Shown here piece by piece: positions 35,695 through 43,690 of a stretch of DNA of 64,000 bases. Positions within the stretch are counted from its first letter, which is position 1. Every line of letters starts with the position of its first letter. Source of the DNA: Arthrobacter cupressi (GTDB lineage Bacteria; Actinomycetota; Actinomycetes; Actinomycetales; Micrococcaceae); NCBI RefSeq assembly GCF_900099975.1, contig NZ_FNEI01000004.1:124001-188000 (forward strand), read 5' to 3'. The translations under genes and the position numbers were made by a program. The notes below the pieces were generated by a model. The model was not told the DNA's origin and did not search any database. It saw only the letters and a program-made list of their open reading frames with translations.

Positions 35695-36636
35695 TCACGC
35701 TCCTTTCTTCAGGCGGACGCGGGGATCGATCACGGTGTAGAGCAGGTCCACGAGCAGGTTCACCACGCCGAACGCGATCACCATGATCAGCGCGATGGCC
35801 TGCACCACGGCGAAGTCCTTGCGCTGCACGGAGTTGACCAGCAGAGCGCCGGTGCCGTCCAGGGTGAAGGCGTACTCCACCACGAACGCGCCCGCGACGA
35901 GGCCCGCGATGTGCATGCCCACCGCTGTCGTGACCGGCAGCAGCGAGTTGCGGACCGTGTGCCGCCACAGGATGACGCGCCTGGGCAGCCCGCGGGCGAC
36001 GGCGATCAGAACGTGTTCGGATTCGCTCTCCTCCACGATCGCCGTCCGGGTGATCCGGGCGATGACCGCGATGGAGGGCAGGGACAGTGCCAGGGCGGGC
36101 AGGGTCAGGTGCCAGACCCGGTCCACGGCGCCCTCCCCGGCGCCGAAGACCGGGAACCAGCCCAGGCCCACGCTGAAGACGGACATCAGGACAAGCGCGG
36201 CGAAGAACGTGGGCACAGCGATGCCCAGGTTGGACGCGAAGATCACGATCCGCTCGGCCACGCCGCCGCGGGTGCCGGCCACGATGCCCAGCCCGATGCC
36301 GCAGATGATGATCAGCGCAGCGGCGTATGCGGCCAGGGACAGGGTGGTGGGGATGCGGCTGGCGAGCAGGGCACCGACGTCCTGCTGGGTCAGCAGTGAA
36401 CGGCCCATGTCCCCGGTGAACACCCCGCTGAGCCAGTTCCAGTAGCGCACCGGAAGGGGATCGTCGAGGGAGTACTGGGCCCGAATGGCGTCCAGCACCT
36501 CGGGGCTGACGGTGCGGCCCTGGACCAGGAACTGCTCCGGGCTTCCCGGGGCCAGGTAGAGGGCGCAGAACACGATCATGCTGGAGGCGATCAGCACCCC
36601 GCCAAGCGCCAGGAAGCGGCGTATCAGGAATCTCAC
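35695..36636 (-). CDS. Peptide-type ABC transporter permease (OppB/DppB-like)
   Basis: The 313-residue permease has the N-terminal helix MRFLIRRFLALGGVLIASSMIVF and LAPGSPEQFLVQGRTVSPEVLDAIRAQYSLDDPLPVRYWNWLSG near residues 28-71. The EAA-loop equivalent is VARGLPRRVILWRHTVRNSLLPV. It starts (GTG) three bases after the solute-binding-protein stop and ends five bases before the second permease, so it belongs to the same operon. Confidence 0.92.
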   Translation of the reverse strand: MRFLIRRFLALGGVLIASSMIVFCALYLAPGSPEQFLVQGRTVSPEVLDAIRAQYSLDDPLPVRYWNWLSGVFTGDMGRSLLTQQDVGALLASRIPTTLSLAAYAAALIIICGIGLGIVAGTRGGVAERIVIFASNLGIAVPTFFAALVLMSVFSVGLGWFPVFGAGEGAVDRVWHLTLPALALSLPSIAVIARITRTAIVEESESEHVLIAVARGLPRRVILWRHTVRNSLLPVTTAVGMHIAGLVAGAFVVEYAFTLDGTGALLVNSVQRKDFAVVQAIALIMVIAFGVVNLLVDLLYTVIDPRVRLKKGA

Positions 36637-36638
36637 GG

Positions 36639-38276
36639 CTATTCGCCGGTGCCGCCGAGCTCGGCAGCCCAGGGGTAGTAGAGGTAGACGAAGGACGCGG
36701 GGGCACCCGTGACGCGCTTGTTCATGTAGAGGCGCGTGGCGCTGTCCACCACGGGCAGCCAGGGTTCCTTGTCCATGATCAGGGCTTCTGCTTCGACCGT
36801 GAGCTTGGCGCGTTCGGCGTCGCCGCTGGTGGCGCGGGCCTTGTCCAGCAGCTCGGTGATCTTCGGGTCCGAGAAGCCGGAGTAATTCTGCATGCCGCCC
36901 GGACCGGCGATCGCCGCCAGGTGGATCAGCGGATCGGCCACGTTCATGTAGTTGGTGGTCACGAAGGCGTCGGCCCCGGCGCGGGCCTTGGGGTCGGAGA
37001 AGAAGGCGCCGAACTGGGCACCGGGAACGCCGCTGGGTTCGACCTTCAGGCCGAGCTTGGCGCCGGCGTTGGCGAACTCGGAAATGATGTCCGCGTAGAA
37101 CGTGCGGTCGATCGGGTAGACGATCTTGATGGGTTTGGACAGGTCCACCTTGGCGTCCTTGATGGCCTTCTTGGCTTCCTCAAGGTTGGGCGTGACGGCG
37201 GGCAGGTTCTTCCGCGCCGCTTCGAACACGTCGGCACCGTAGGCCCAGCCGCCGGCCGGCACCAGGGATTGGGCCGCCGTCGAGGTTCCTTCATAGACGG
37301 TCCTGGCGATCGCTTCGCGGTCGGTGGCCAGGGTGAGCGCTTTGCGCACGGCGGGGTCGCCCAGGGTGCCGGTTCCGGTGCTGATGATGGCCATGTTCTG
37401 CATGGACTTGCCGTGGAAGAGCTGGCCGGTGGAGGACTTGGAGAGCTGGCCCACGGCGCTCAGCGGAACGTCGTAGCTGCCGTCCACGGCGCCGGTGGCC
37501 AGGGCGTTGGTGATGGAGGCGGGGTCGGTGATGAACTGGATTTCGACCTGCTTGGTCTTGGCCTTCTTATCCGCCTTCCAGTAGCCGTCGTAGCGCTCCA
37601 GGGTGATCGAGGCGCCCTGCTTCCAGTTGCCCACCGAGTACGGTCCGGTGCACATGACTCCGGTTCCGGGGTTGCCGTAGTCCACGCCCGCCTTTTCGCG
37701 CTGGGCCTTCTCCACCACGGCGCCCACCGGGGTGGCGAGCTGGTTGTTGAAGGTGGCGTCCGGCGTTTTGAGCTTCACGGTGACCTGGCTGGGCCCTGTC
37801 TTCTCCACGGAGGCGATGTTGGCAGTGACGCTGGAGGCCCAGTAGCTGATTTCCTTCGGGTCCAGGTGCCGCTTGAGGCTGAACACGACGTCGTCCGCGG
37901 TCATGGGCTTTCCGTCCCAGAAAGTGACGCCGTCCTGGAGTTCGTACACGTAGCTGGTGTTGCCGGTGTTCGTGACGCTCTTGGCCAGGTGCGGCTTGAT
38001 GGAAAAGTCCGGCTGGATCTGGAACAGGCTTTCGCAGAGGTTGGACACCACGCCGCTGGCAGGATAGTCGGCGGCCTTGATGGGATCGATCGACGGCGGT
38101 TCGCCGAAGTTGTTGTTCCAGACGATCCTGTCCAACTCCGCCGTCGGTGCCGGAGTAGTGACGAGCAGGTCCTTCGAATCGAGGGTTTCCGGTGCCTTGG
38201 CGTTGCCGCCGTTCGAGCATCCGGCAAGCAGCAGCAGGAGCCCTGCAGCCCCTGCGCCGATGAGTTTCTTATTCAC
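36639..38276 (-). CDS. Family 5 extracellular solute-binding lipoprotein of the ABC transporter
   Basis: The 545-residue protein starts at GTG 38276 with a lipoprotein signal ending LLLLLAGCSNGG (lipobox LAGC, lipid-anchored Cys near residue 20). It continues with the family 5 (OppA/DppA/NikA) pattern: LCESLFQIQPDFSIKPHLAKSV, YVYELQDGVTFWDGKPMTADDVVFSLKRHLDP and ATGAVDGSYDVPLSAV. It captures the substrate outside the membrane for the two permeases and two ATPases that follow. It is the first gene downstream of the LacI-type operators. Confidence 0.93.
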   Translation of the reverse strand: MNKKLIGAGAAGLLLLLAGCSNGGNAKAPETLDSKDLLVTTPAPTAELDRIVWNNNFGEPPSIDPIKAADYPASGVVSNLCESLFQIQPDFSIKPHLAKSVTNTGNTSYVYELQDGVTFWDGKPMTADDVVFSLKRHLDPKEISYWASSVTANIASVEKTGPSQVTVKLKTPDATFNNQLATPVGAVVEKAQREKAGVDYGNPGTGVMCTGPYSVGNWKQGASITLERYDGYWKADKKAKTKQVEIQFITDPASITNALATGAVDGSYDVPLSAVGQLSKSSTGQLFHGKSMQNMAIISTGTGTLGDPAVRKALTLATDREAIARTVYEGTSTAAQSLVPAGGWAYGADVFEAARKNLPAVTPNLEEAKKAIKDAKVDLSKPIKIVYPIDRTFYADIISEFANAGAKLGLKVEPSGVPGAQFGAFFSDPKARAGADAFVTTNYMNVADPLIHLAAIAGPGGMQNYSGFSDPKITELLDKARATSGDAERAKLTVEAEALIMDKEPWLPVVDSATRLYMNKRVTGAPASFVYLYYPWAAELGGTGE

Positions 38277-38339
38277 TGAGTCTCCCGAGATGGTTGTGCG
38301 CCGCCCCAATCGGCTGGATGTGGAATGTGACGCTAGTTA

Positions 38340-38389
38340 CCCAAAACGGTTTGGGCAAGAGATTGCAGAAGATTTCCCAAATCGTTTTC
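38340..38389. promoter_or_regulatory. Paired LacI-type operators of the peptide-transporter operon
   Basis: Two half-palindromic sites with a central CG, CCCAAAACGGTTTGGG (38340-38355) and CCCAAATCGTTTTC (38376-38389), lie in the divergent region between the solute-binding-protein gene and the LacI gene. Their starts are 36 bases apart. The consensus CCCAAA-n-CG-n-TTTGGG fits a LacI-family repressor. Confidence 0.7.
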
Positions 38390-38441
38390 AGTCCAGTGTT
38401 CATGGGCTTACTCTGGTTTCCATGACCACGCGGACCCGGCC

Positions 38442-39461
38442 ATGAGCCCACGGAGCACCAGGACCACCATCCGGGACGTCGCACGCGAAGCGGGCGTCTC
38501 GGTGACCACGGTGTCCCATGCCCTCAATGGCAAGGGAATCGTGGCCGGCCCCACCCGGAACCGGATCGCCGAAATCGCCCGCCGGATGCATTACCGGCCG
38601 CACGCCGTCGCAAGCGGGCTGCGGAACAACCGGCTGGGCGTCCTCGCGCTGGTGTTGCGCCCGCTGGACACCCTGGAGTCTTTCCTGCCCGACGGCGTGG
38701 ACTACTTCGTGCGCTTCGCCGGCGCCGCGTCGCTGAGCGCACTGGAGCACGGGTACGGGCTGATGCTGCTGAGCGATCCCACACTGCCGGAAACCCCCAG
38801 CGTGTCCTTGGCCGCCGACGGCTTCATCATCACCGAACCGGTGGAGAACGATCCCGTCATCGACCTGCTGCTGGCCGAAGAAATCCCCTTCCTCACGGTC
38901 GGCCGGGATCCCGCGCGCGACTCCTACAGCAGCTTCATCGAACCCGACACCGCCCGCACCACCACCCAGGTGCTCGACCACCTCGTGGAGAACGGGGCAC
39001 GGAAAGTGGCGATCGCCGTCGGGACCGACCGCAACCACTGGAACATCATCACCGAGAAGCGCTACCGGGAATGGTGCGCCGGGCGGGGGCAGGAACCGGT
39101 GGTCCTAGTGCAGGGCGAAACCAGCGGCCTGGCCGGCGGCAGGGTCCTCGGCGAGCAGATTCTGGCCATGGACGACCGGCCGGACGCCGCGTACTGCCTC
39201 ACTGGCCGCCACGCCGCGGGCCTGCAGGCGCGGCTGGCCGAAGCCGGGATCTCCACGCCGGGCAACTTCCTGCTGGTGGCCGGCTCGGATTCGGAGCAGA
39301 CCCGCAACAGCACCCCGCCCATCACCGCGATGGACCTTGCGCCCGAAGCCACTGCCCGCGCCGCGATCGCCGCCCTCGTGGAGCAACTCGGTGGCACCCC
39401 CAAGGGGGACGGCCACGGCATCGACGGCCGCTTCATCGTCCGGGAATCCAGCACGCGCTAA
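38442..39461 (+). CDS. LacI-family regulator divergent from the peptide-transporter operon
   Basis: The 339-residue protein has the LacI helix-turn-helix RTTIRDVAREAGVSVTTVSHALNGKGIVAGPTRNRIAEIARRMHY (residues about 7-51). The hinge is RPHAVASGLRNNRLGVLALVL. The sensor domain includes DGFIITEPVENDPV, FLTVGRDPARDSYSSF and the late GSDSEQTRNSTPPITAMDLAPEATARAAI. It should regulate the divergent ABC/C45 operon. A LacI repressor on a family 5 transporter hints at a sugar-containing or glycosidic ligand, although that is only suggestive. Confidence 0.92.
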   Translation: MSPRSTRTTIRDVAREAGVSVTTVSHALNGKGIVAGPTRNRIAEIARRMHYRPHAVASGLRNNRLGVLALVLRPLDTLESFLPDGVDYFVRFAGAASLSALEHGYGLMLLSDPTLPETPSVSLAADGFIITEPVENDPVIDLLLAEEIPFLTVGRDPARDSYSSFIEPDTARTTTQVLDHLVENGARKVAIAVGTDRNHWNIITEKRYREWCAGRGQEPVVLVQGETSGLAGGRVLGEQILAMDDRPDAAYCLTGRHAAGLQARLAEAGISTPGNFLLVAGSDSEQTRNSTPPITAMDLAPEATARAAIAALVEQLGGTPKGDGHGIDGRFIVRESSTR

Positions 39462-39502
39462 GCGTCGCGCACCGGGACTCCCGGGCGCATACGACATTCC
39501 CC

Positions 39503-39589
39503 CCCAGTTGCTCATGGACCCACCCCGACGAGACCCCGGAAATCCGCGGAAGTTGCGCGCGCCGGGCCGGGAAATGGGAAGCAACTGGG
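39503..39589. repeat. Inverted repeat downstream of the LacI gene
   Basis: CCCAGTTGCT (39503-39512) and AGCAACTGGG (39580-39589) pair exactly around a 67-base spacer. Both arms extend outward with partial C/G complementarity. It may be a terminator for the LacI gene or a dispersed palindrome. Function unknown. Confidence 0.5.
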
Positions 39590-39674
39590 AGGGAACGTCG
39601 TCGGCGGGGTCCACCCGCCGACGCCCGCCAACATCACGGGCGCGTTACGCCTCCTTCACCAGCCGCGCCTGGTG

Positions 39675-39726
39675 ATCTTTGTTTGTGTTGTTTTTTATTG
39701 ACATACCCACACGAACAAAGATAGAG
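39675..39726 (+). promoter_or_regulatory. Fructose operon promoter flanked by FruR-type operator halves
   Basis: ATCTTTGTTTGTGTT (39675-39689) is inverted as CACACGAACAAAGAT (39708-39722), with 13 of 15 positions matching. A -35 TTGACA lies between the arms at 39698-39703, and a candidate -10 (ATAGAG, 39721-39726) follows after 17 bases. A DeoR-type repressor at this dyad would cover the promoter, so FruR autoregulation is likely. Confidence 0.65.
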
Positions 39727-39744
39727 TCAAGCAATTCCACATCA

Positions 39745-39760
39745 TGTGATCGTGGTCACC
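39745..39760 (+). promoter_or_regulatory. CRP/GlxR-like binding site upstream of fruR
   Basis: TGTGATCGTGGTCACC matches the GTGA-N6-TCAC core of CRP-family sites. It sits 35 bases before the fruR start and downstream of the candidate -10, a position that would suit repression. The match is by consensus only. Confidence 0.45.
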
Positions 39761-39794
39761 AGCCGGGAACCTGCTAGTACGCAATGGAGGGTAT

Positions 39795-40586
39795 GTGTTC
39801 GCTGAGGAGCGCCAGCAACTGATCTCCGGACTCGTCGCCGAGCTCGGCCGGGTCAGCGTCACCGACCTCGCCGAACGCTTCAGCATCACCACCGAAACCG
39901 TCCGCCGGGACCTCGCCGCCCTCGAATCCGCCGGCAGCCTGCGCCGGGTGCACGGCGGCGCCGTCCCCACGGACCGGCTCAGCACCCGCGAGGAAAGCGT
40001 GGGCGAGCGTGCCATCCAGCGCCCGTCGGAGAAGCTCCGCATCGCCCAGGCCGCCCTGGCCCTCATCCCGGAGGATTCGTCCGGAAGCATCCTCCTGGAC
40101 GCAGGCTCCACCACCGAGACCCTCGCCGGCCTGCTCGCTGCACAGCGCGGCAACGGCGGAAATGCCGGGGAACTGGTGGTCATCACGCACGCCATCCCGA
40201 TCGCCGCCAAGCTCTCCGGCAACCCGGGCATCGCCCTGCAGATCCTGGGCGGGCGCGTCCGCGGACTCACCCAGGCCGCCGTCGGGCAGTCCACCGTGGA
40301 CTCCGCTTCCCGACTCCGGCCAGACATCGCCTTCGTGGGCGCCAACGGCATCCACGCAACGTTCGGGTTCAGCACCCCGGATCCCGAAGAGGCCGCCGTG
40401 AAGGCAGCCTTCGTCACCTCCGCACGCCGAGTCGTCGTCGTGGCGGACTCTTCCAAGCTGGACGCGGAAACCCTCGTCCAATTCGCCGCCCTGAAAGATG
40501 TGGACACCGTGATTACTGACCGCGAACCCTCTGAAGAGCTTTCGGCCGCCCTGGCCGAAGCCGGTGTGGACGTCGTGCTCGCATGA
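39795..40586 (+). CDS. fruR: DeoR-family regulator of the fructose operon (FruR-like)
   Basis: The 263-residue protein begins at GTG 39795 (MFAEERQQLISGLVAELGRV). The DeoR helix-turn-helix is VSVTDLAERFSITTETVRRDLAALESAGSLRRVHGGA (residues about 21-57). The sugar-phosphate-sensing domain carries ILLDAGSTTETLAGLL, LGGRVRGLTQAAVG, VGANGIHATFGFSTPDPEEAAVKAAF and VVVVADSSKLD. The likely inducer is fructose-1-phosphate, judged from the downstream genes. Its stop overlaps the fruK start (ATGA). Confidence 0.9.
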   Translation: MFAEERQQLISGLVAELGRVSVTDLAERFSITTETVRRDLAALESAGSLRRVHGGAVPTDRLSTREESVGERAIQRPSEKLRIAQAALALIPEDSSGSILLDAGSTTETLAGLLAAQRGNGGNAGELVVITHAIPIAAKLSGNPGIALQILGGRVRGLTQAAVGQSTVDSASRLRPDIAFVGANGIHATFGFSTPDPEEAAVKAAFVTSARRVVVVADSSKLDAETLVQFAALKDVDTVITDREPSEELSAALAEAGVDVVLA

Positions 40587-41566
40587 TCGTCACACTGACC
40601 GCCAACCCCAGCCTCGACCGCACGGTCGAGCTCCCCGCCGCCCTGGCCCGCGGCGAAGTGCAGCGCGCCGTCGCCGTCCACCAGCATTCGGGCGGCAAGG
40701 GCGTCAACGTCTCCCGCGCCCTGGTGGCGTCGGGCCTGGACACCGTCGCTGTCCTGCCGGGCGGCGAATCCGACCCCGTGCTCAGCGGCCTCCGCGAGGA
40801 CAAGGTGCCCTTCGCGGCCCTGCCGATCGCTGAACCGCTGCGCAGCAACGTCACCCTCACCGAACCGGACGGTGTCACCACCAAGATCAACGAACCCGGT
40901 CCGGAACTGAGCGCGGAACAGCAGGAAGCCCTGATCGGGCTGCTGCTGGAGCGTTCGCAGGGCGCCAGCTGGGTGGTCCTGGCAGGCTCCCTTCCGCCGG
41001 GGGTACCGGCCGACTTCTACGCCACGGTGGCCGCCCGCCTCCGCAGCACGGACGACGGCGCGGCCCCCTTCATCGCGATCGATTCCTCCGGCACCCCGCT
41101 GGCGGCGGCGATCAGCGGCCGCGGGGACGGCAGGCCGGACCTGCTGAAGCCGAACGCGGAAGAACTGGCCGAACTGGCCGCCGCGGCCGGCTTCACGGAC
41201 CACCACACCGCCGAGGAACTGGAAGCGGATCCGGGCCTTGCCGCCCGGGCCGCTGCCGCCGTCGTCGGCTCCGGTGTGGGAACGGTCCTTGCAACACTCG
41301 GTTCCAAGGGCGCCGTCCTGGTAACCGCCGACGGCGCGTGGCTGGCCACGCATCCGCCGATCCGGGCCGTCAGCACCGTGGGTGCCGGCGATTCCTCCCT
41401 TGCCGGCTACCTGCTGGCCGCCACCCAGGGCGGCACCCCGCAGGACTGCCTCCGTCAAGCTGTGGCCCACGGTGCCGCCGCTGCTTCGCTGCCGGGCTCC
41501 ACTGTCCCGGCAGTCCACCAAACAACTCCCGACGCCGTAACCATCACGGCCCTTCCGAAGGACTAA
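40583..41566 (+). CDS. fruK: 1-phosphofructokinase
   Basis: The 327-residue PfkB-family kinase starts MIVTLTANPSLDRTVELP. HSGGKGVNVSRALVASGLDTVAVLPGG is the N-terminal PfkB signature. LLKPNAEELAEL follows near residues 189-200, and the C-terminal signature AVSTVGAGDSSLAGYLLAA holds the catalytic Asp. It phosphorylates fructose-1-phosphate to fructose-1,6-bisphosphate using ATP. Translation is coupled to fruR by a four-base overlap, and fruA follows after two bases. Confidence 0.94.
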   Translation: MIVTLTANPSLDRTVELPAALARGEVQRAVAVHQHSGGKGVNVSRALVASGLDTVAVLPGGESDPVLSGLREDKVPFAALPIAEPLRSNVTLTEPDGVTTKINEPGPELSAEQQEALIGLLLERSQGASWVVLAGSLPPGVPADFYATVAARLRSTDDGAAPFIAIDSSGTPLAAAISGRGDGRPDLLKPNAEELAELAAAAGFTDHHTAEELEADPGLAARAAAAVVGSGVGTVLATLGSKGAVLVTADGAWLATHPPIRAVSTVGAGDSSLAGYLLAATQGGTPQDCLRQAVAHGAAAASLPGSTVPAVHQTTPDAVTITALPKD

Positions 41567-41568
41567 CA

Positions 41569-43656
41569 GTGACAGAGCTCATCACCCCCCAGTTGGTCGC
41601 CCTCGACCAGAACCTCGGCGAGGCTCCCGCCGACGTCATCCGTTTCCTCGCAGGCAAAGTGACCGACGCCGGCCGCGCCACCGAGGTGGAAGGCCTGTTC
41701 ACTGACGCCTTCGCCCGCGAGTCCAAGACCGCCACCGGCGTGCCCGGCGGCATCGCCATCCCGCACTGCCGCTCCGCGGCCGTGACCGTGCCGTCGCTGG
41801 CCATGGCCCGCCTGTCCCAGAAGGTGGACTTCGGCGCCAAGGACGGCCCGGCCGACCTCATCTTCTTCATCGCCGCCCCCGACGGCGCCGATCAGGAGCA
41901 CCTGAAGCTGCTCTCGAAGCTGGCCCGCTCGCTCATCAAGAAGGACTTCACGGCAGCCCTGCGCGCAGCTTCCACGCCGCAGGAGATCGTGGAACTGGTG
42001 GACGGCGCCCTCGCCGACAAGCCCGCCGCCCACGTGGCCGAAGCAGTGACCGTTCCCGCGGCTGCCGCTGCGGGCGCGGAATCGGCAGGATTCGCCGCCC
42101 CCGGCGCGGCCCCGGCGCCGATCGGCGGCGCGGAGGGCGCCACCGGCCCGAAGCGCCTCGTGGCCGTCACGGCCTGCCCCACGGGCATCGCGCACACCTA
42201 CATGGCCGCAGACTCGCTGGTGGCTGCGGCCCAGGAAATCGGCGTGGACCTGCAGGTGGAGACCCAGGGATCCTCCGGCGCCAAGCCGCTGGACCCCGCC
42301 GTGATCGCGGCAGCAGACGCCGTGATCTTCGCCGTCGACGTCGACGTCCGCGGCAAGGAGCGCTTCGCCGGCAAGCCGGTCATCAGCGCCCCGGTCAAGC
42401 GCGGCATCGACGAGCCGGGCAAGATGGTGCAGGAAGCCCTCGCAGCCATTGACGACCCCCGCGCCCACCGCGTCCCGCACGCCGGCGCCGAGGACATGGC
42501 CGAGCGTGAAGCCGCGGAGAAGAGCGAGCACATCGGCCAGAAGCTGAAGAGGGCGCTGCTCACCGGTGTCTCCTACATGATTCCGTTCGTGGCCGGCGGC
42601 GGTCTGCTGATCGCCCTTGGCTTCCTGCTGGGCGGCTACGACATCACCGGCTTCGCCGACAAGATGCTCGCCGAGAACAATCTCTTCAACCTGCCCACCG
42701 AATACCCGGCCCTGGCCTGGGGTCCACTGGGCGCCTACCTCGGCGCAGTGCTGTTCAAGATCGGCGCCCTGTCCCTCGGCTTCCTGGTGCCGGCCCTGGC
42801 AGGCTACATTGCCTACGCCATCGCGGACCGGCCAGGCATCGCCCCCGGCTTCGTGGCCGGTGCGGTCTCCGGCTTCATGGGCGCCGGCTTCCTGGGCGGC
42901 ATCGTGGGCGGCCTGCTGGCCGGCTACATCGCCCACCAGCTCGGCAAGCTCAACGTGGCCCGCTGGTTGCGCGGCCTGATGCCCGTGGTCATCATCCCGC
43001 TGCTCGCCTCCCTCGTCGCTTCCGGCCTGATGTTCCTGATCCTCGGCGCACCGATCGTCGCCCTGACCAAGGCCCTGAACGAAGGCCTCTCCGGCCTCAC
43101 CGGCGCCGGCGCCATCCTGCTCGGCGTGATCCTGGGCCTCATGATGTGCTTCGACCTCGGCGGCCCGGTCAACAAGGTGGCCTACTCCTTCGCTGTCGCC
43201 GGCCTGGGTGCGGCGTCCGTCTCCAACCAGGCCCCGTGGCAGATCATGGCCGCCGTCATGGCTGCCGGCATGGTTCCGCCGCTGGCCATGGCCCTCGCCT
43301 CCACCGTCCTGGACAAGAAGGGCTTCTCCCTGGCGGAGCGTGAAAACGGCAAGGCAGCCTGGCTGCTGGGTGCGTCCTTCATCTCCGAAGGCGCCATCCC
43401 GTTCGCCGCGGCCGACCCGCTGCGTGTCATCCCGGCCAGCATGGTGGGCGGTGCCGTGACCGGCGCCCTGTCCATGGCCTTCGCGGTCGGTTCCAAGGCA
43501 CCGCACGGCGGCATCTTCGTCTTCTTCGCCATCGATAGCTTCCTCCTGTGGGTGCTGTCGATCCTGGTGGGCACGGTGATCACCGCGCTCCTGCTCATCG
43601 CCCTCAAGCGCTGGGCAGTGAAGAAGACCGTTGATACTGTTGCGGCAGCAGCCTGA
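41569..43656 (+). CDS. fruA: PTS fructose-specific enzyme IIABC
   Basis: The 695-residue membrane protein starts at GTG 41569 (MTELITPQLVALDQNL). The EIIA domain (about residues 1-145) has its phosphorylated His66 in IAIPHCRSAAV. An Ala-rich linker leads to EIIB (about residues 195-290), with Cys203 in RLVAVTACPTGIAHTYMAAD. EIIC starts near residue 325 (LLTGVSYMIPFVAGGGLLIALGF) with about eight to ten helices and MCFDLGGPVNKVAYSF and FISEGAIPFAAADPLRVIP. It imports fructose as fructose-1-phosphate. Confidence 0.95.
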   Translation: MTELITPQLVALDQNLGEAPADVIRFLAGKVTDAGRATEVEGLFTDAFARESKTATGVPGGIAIPHCRSAAVTVPSLAMARLSQKVDFGAKDGPADLIFFIAAPDGADQEHLKLLSKLARSLIKKDFTAALRAASTPQEIVELVDGALADKPAAHVAEAVTVPAAAAAGAESAGFAAPGAAPAPIGGAEGATGPKRLVAVTACPTGIAHTYMAADSLVAAAQEIGVDLQVETQGSSGAKPLDPAVIAAADAVIFAVDVDVRGKERFAGKPVISAPVKRGIDEPGKMVQEALAAIDDPRAHRVPHAGAEDMAEREAAEKSEHIGQKLKRALLTGVSYMIPFVAGGGLLIALGFLLGGYDITGFADKMLAENNLFNLPTEYPALAWGPLGAYLGAVLFKIGALSLGFLVPALAGYIAYAIADRPGIAPGFVAGAVSGFMGAGFLGGIVGGLLAGYIAHQLGKLNVARWLRGLMPVVIIPLLASLVASGLMFLILGAPIVALTKALNEGLSGLTGAGAILLGVILGLMMCFDLGGPVNKVAYSFAVAGLGAASVSNQAPWQIMAAVMAAGMVPPLAMALASTVLDKKGFSLAERENGKAAWLLGASFISEGAIPFAAADPLRVIPASMVGGAVTGALSMAFAVGSKAPHGGIFVFFAIDSFLLWVLSILVGTVITALLLIALKRWAVKKTVDTVAAAA

Positions 43657-43690
43657 CAACGCCGTTAGAAAGCAACCAGAGGACTAATCC

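Larger units (their letters stand above)
39462..39794. other. Non-coding region between the LacI gene and the fructose operon
   Basis: These 333 bases hold no gene I can support. The left part has a separated inverted repeat (39503-39512 with 39580-39589). The right part holds the fructose operon's candidate promoter and operator plus a CRP/GlxR-like site, which are listed separately. Confidence 0.6.

Noticed and set aside
35690-36706. Upstream extension of the second permease's open frame
   Set aside because: It runs antiparallel in phase with the first permease gene. The extension is low-complexity, while ATG 35689 has the normal permease start.
41563-43659. A 698-codon open frame on the minus strand opposite fruA
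   Set aside because: The translation is His/Gly/Asp-rich with no domain, and fruA with its phosphorylation motifs is certain on the other strand.
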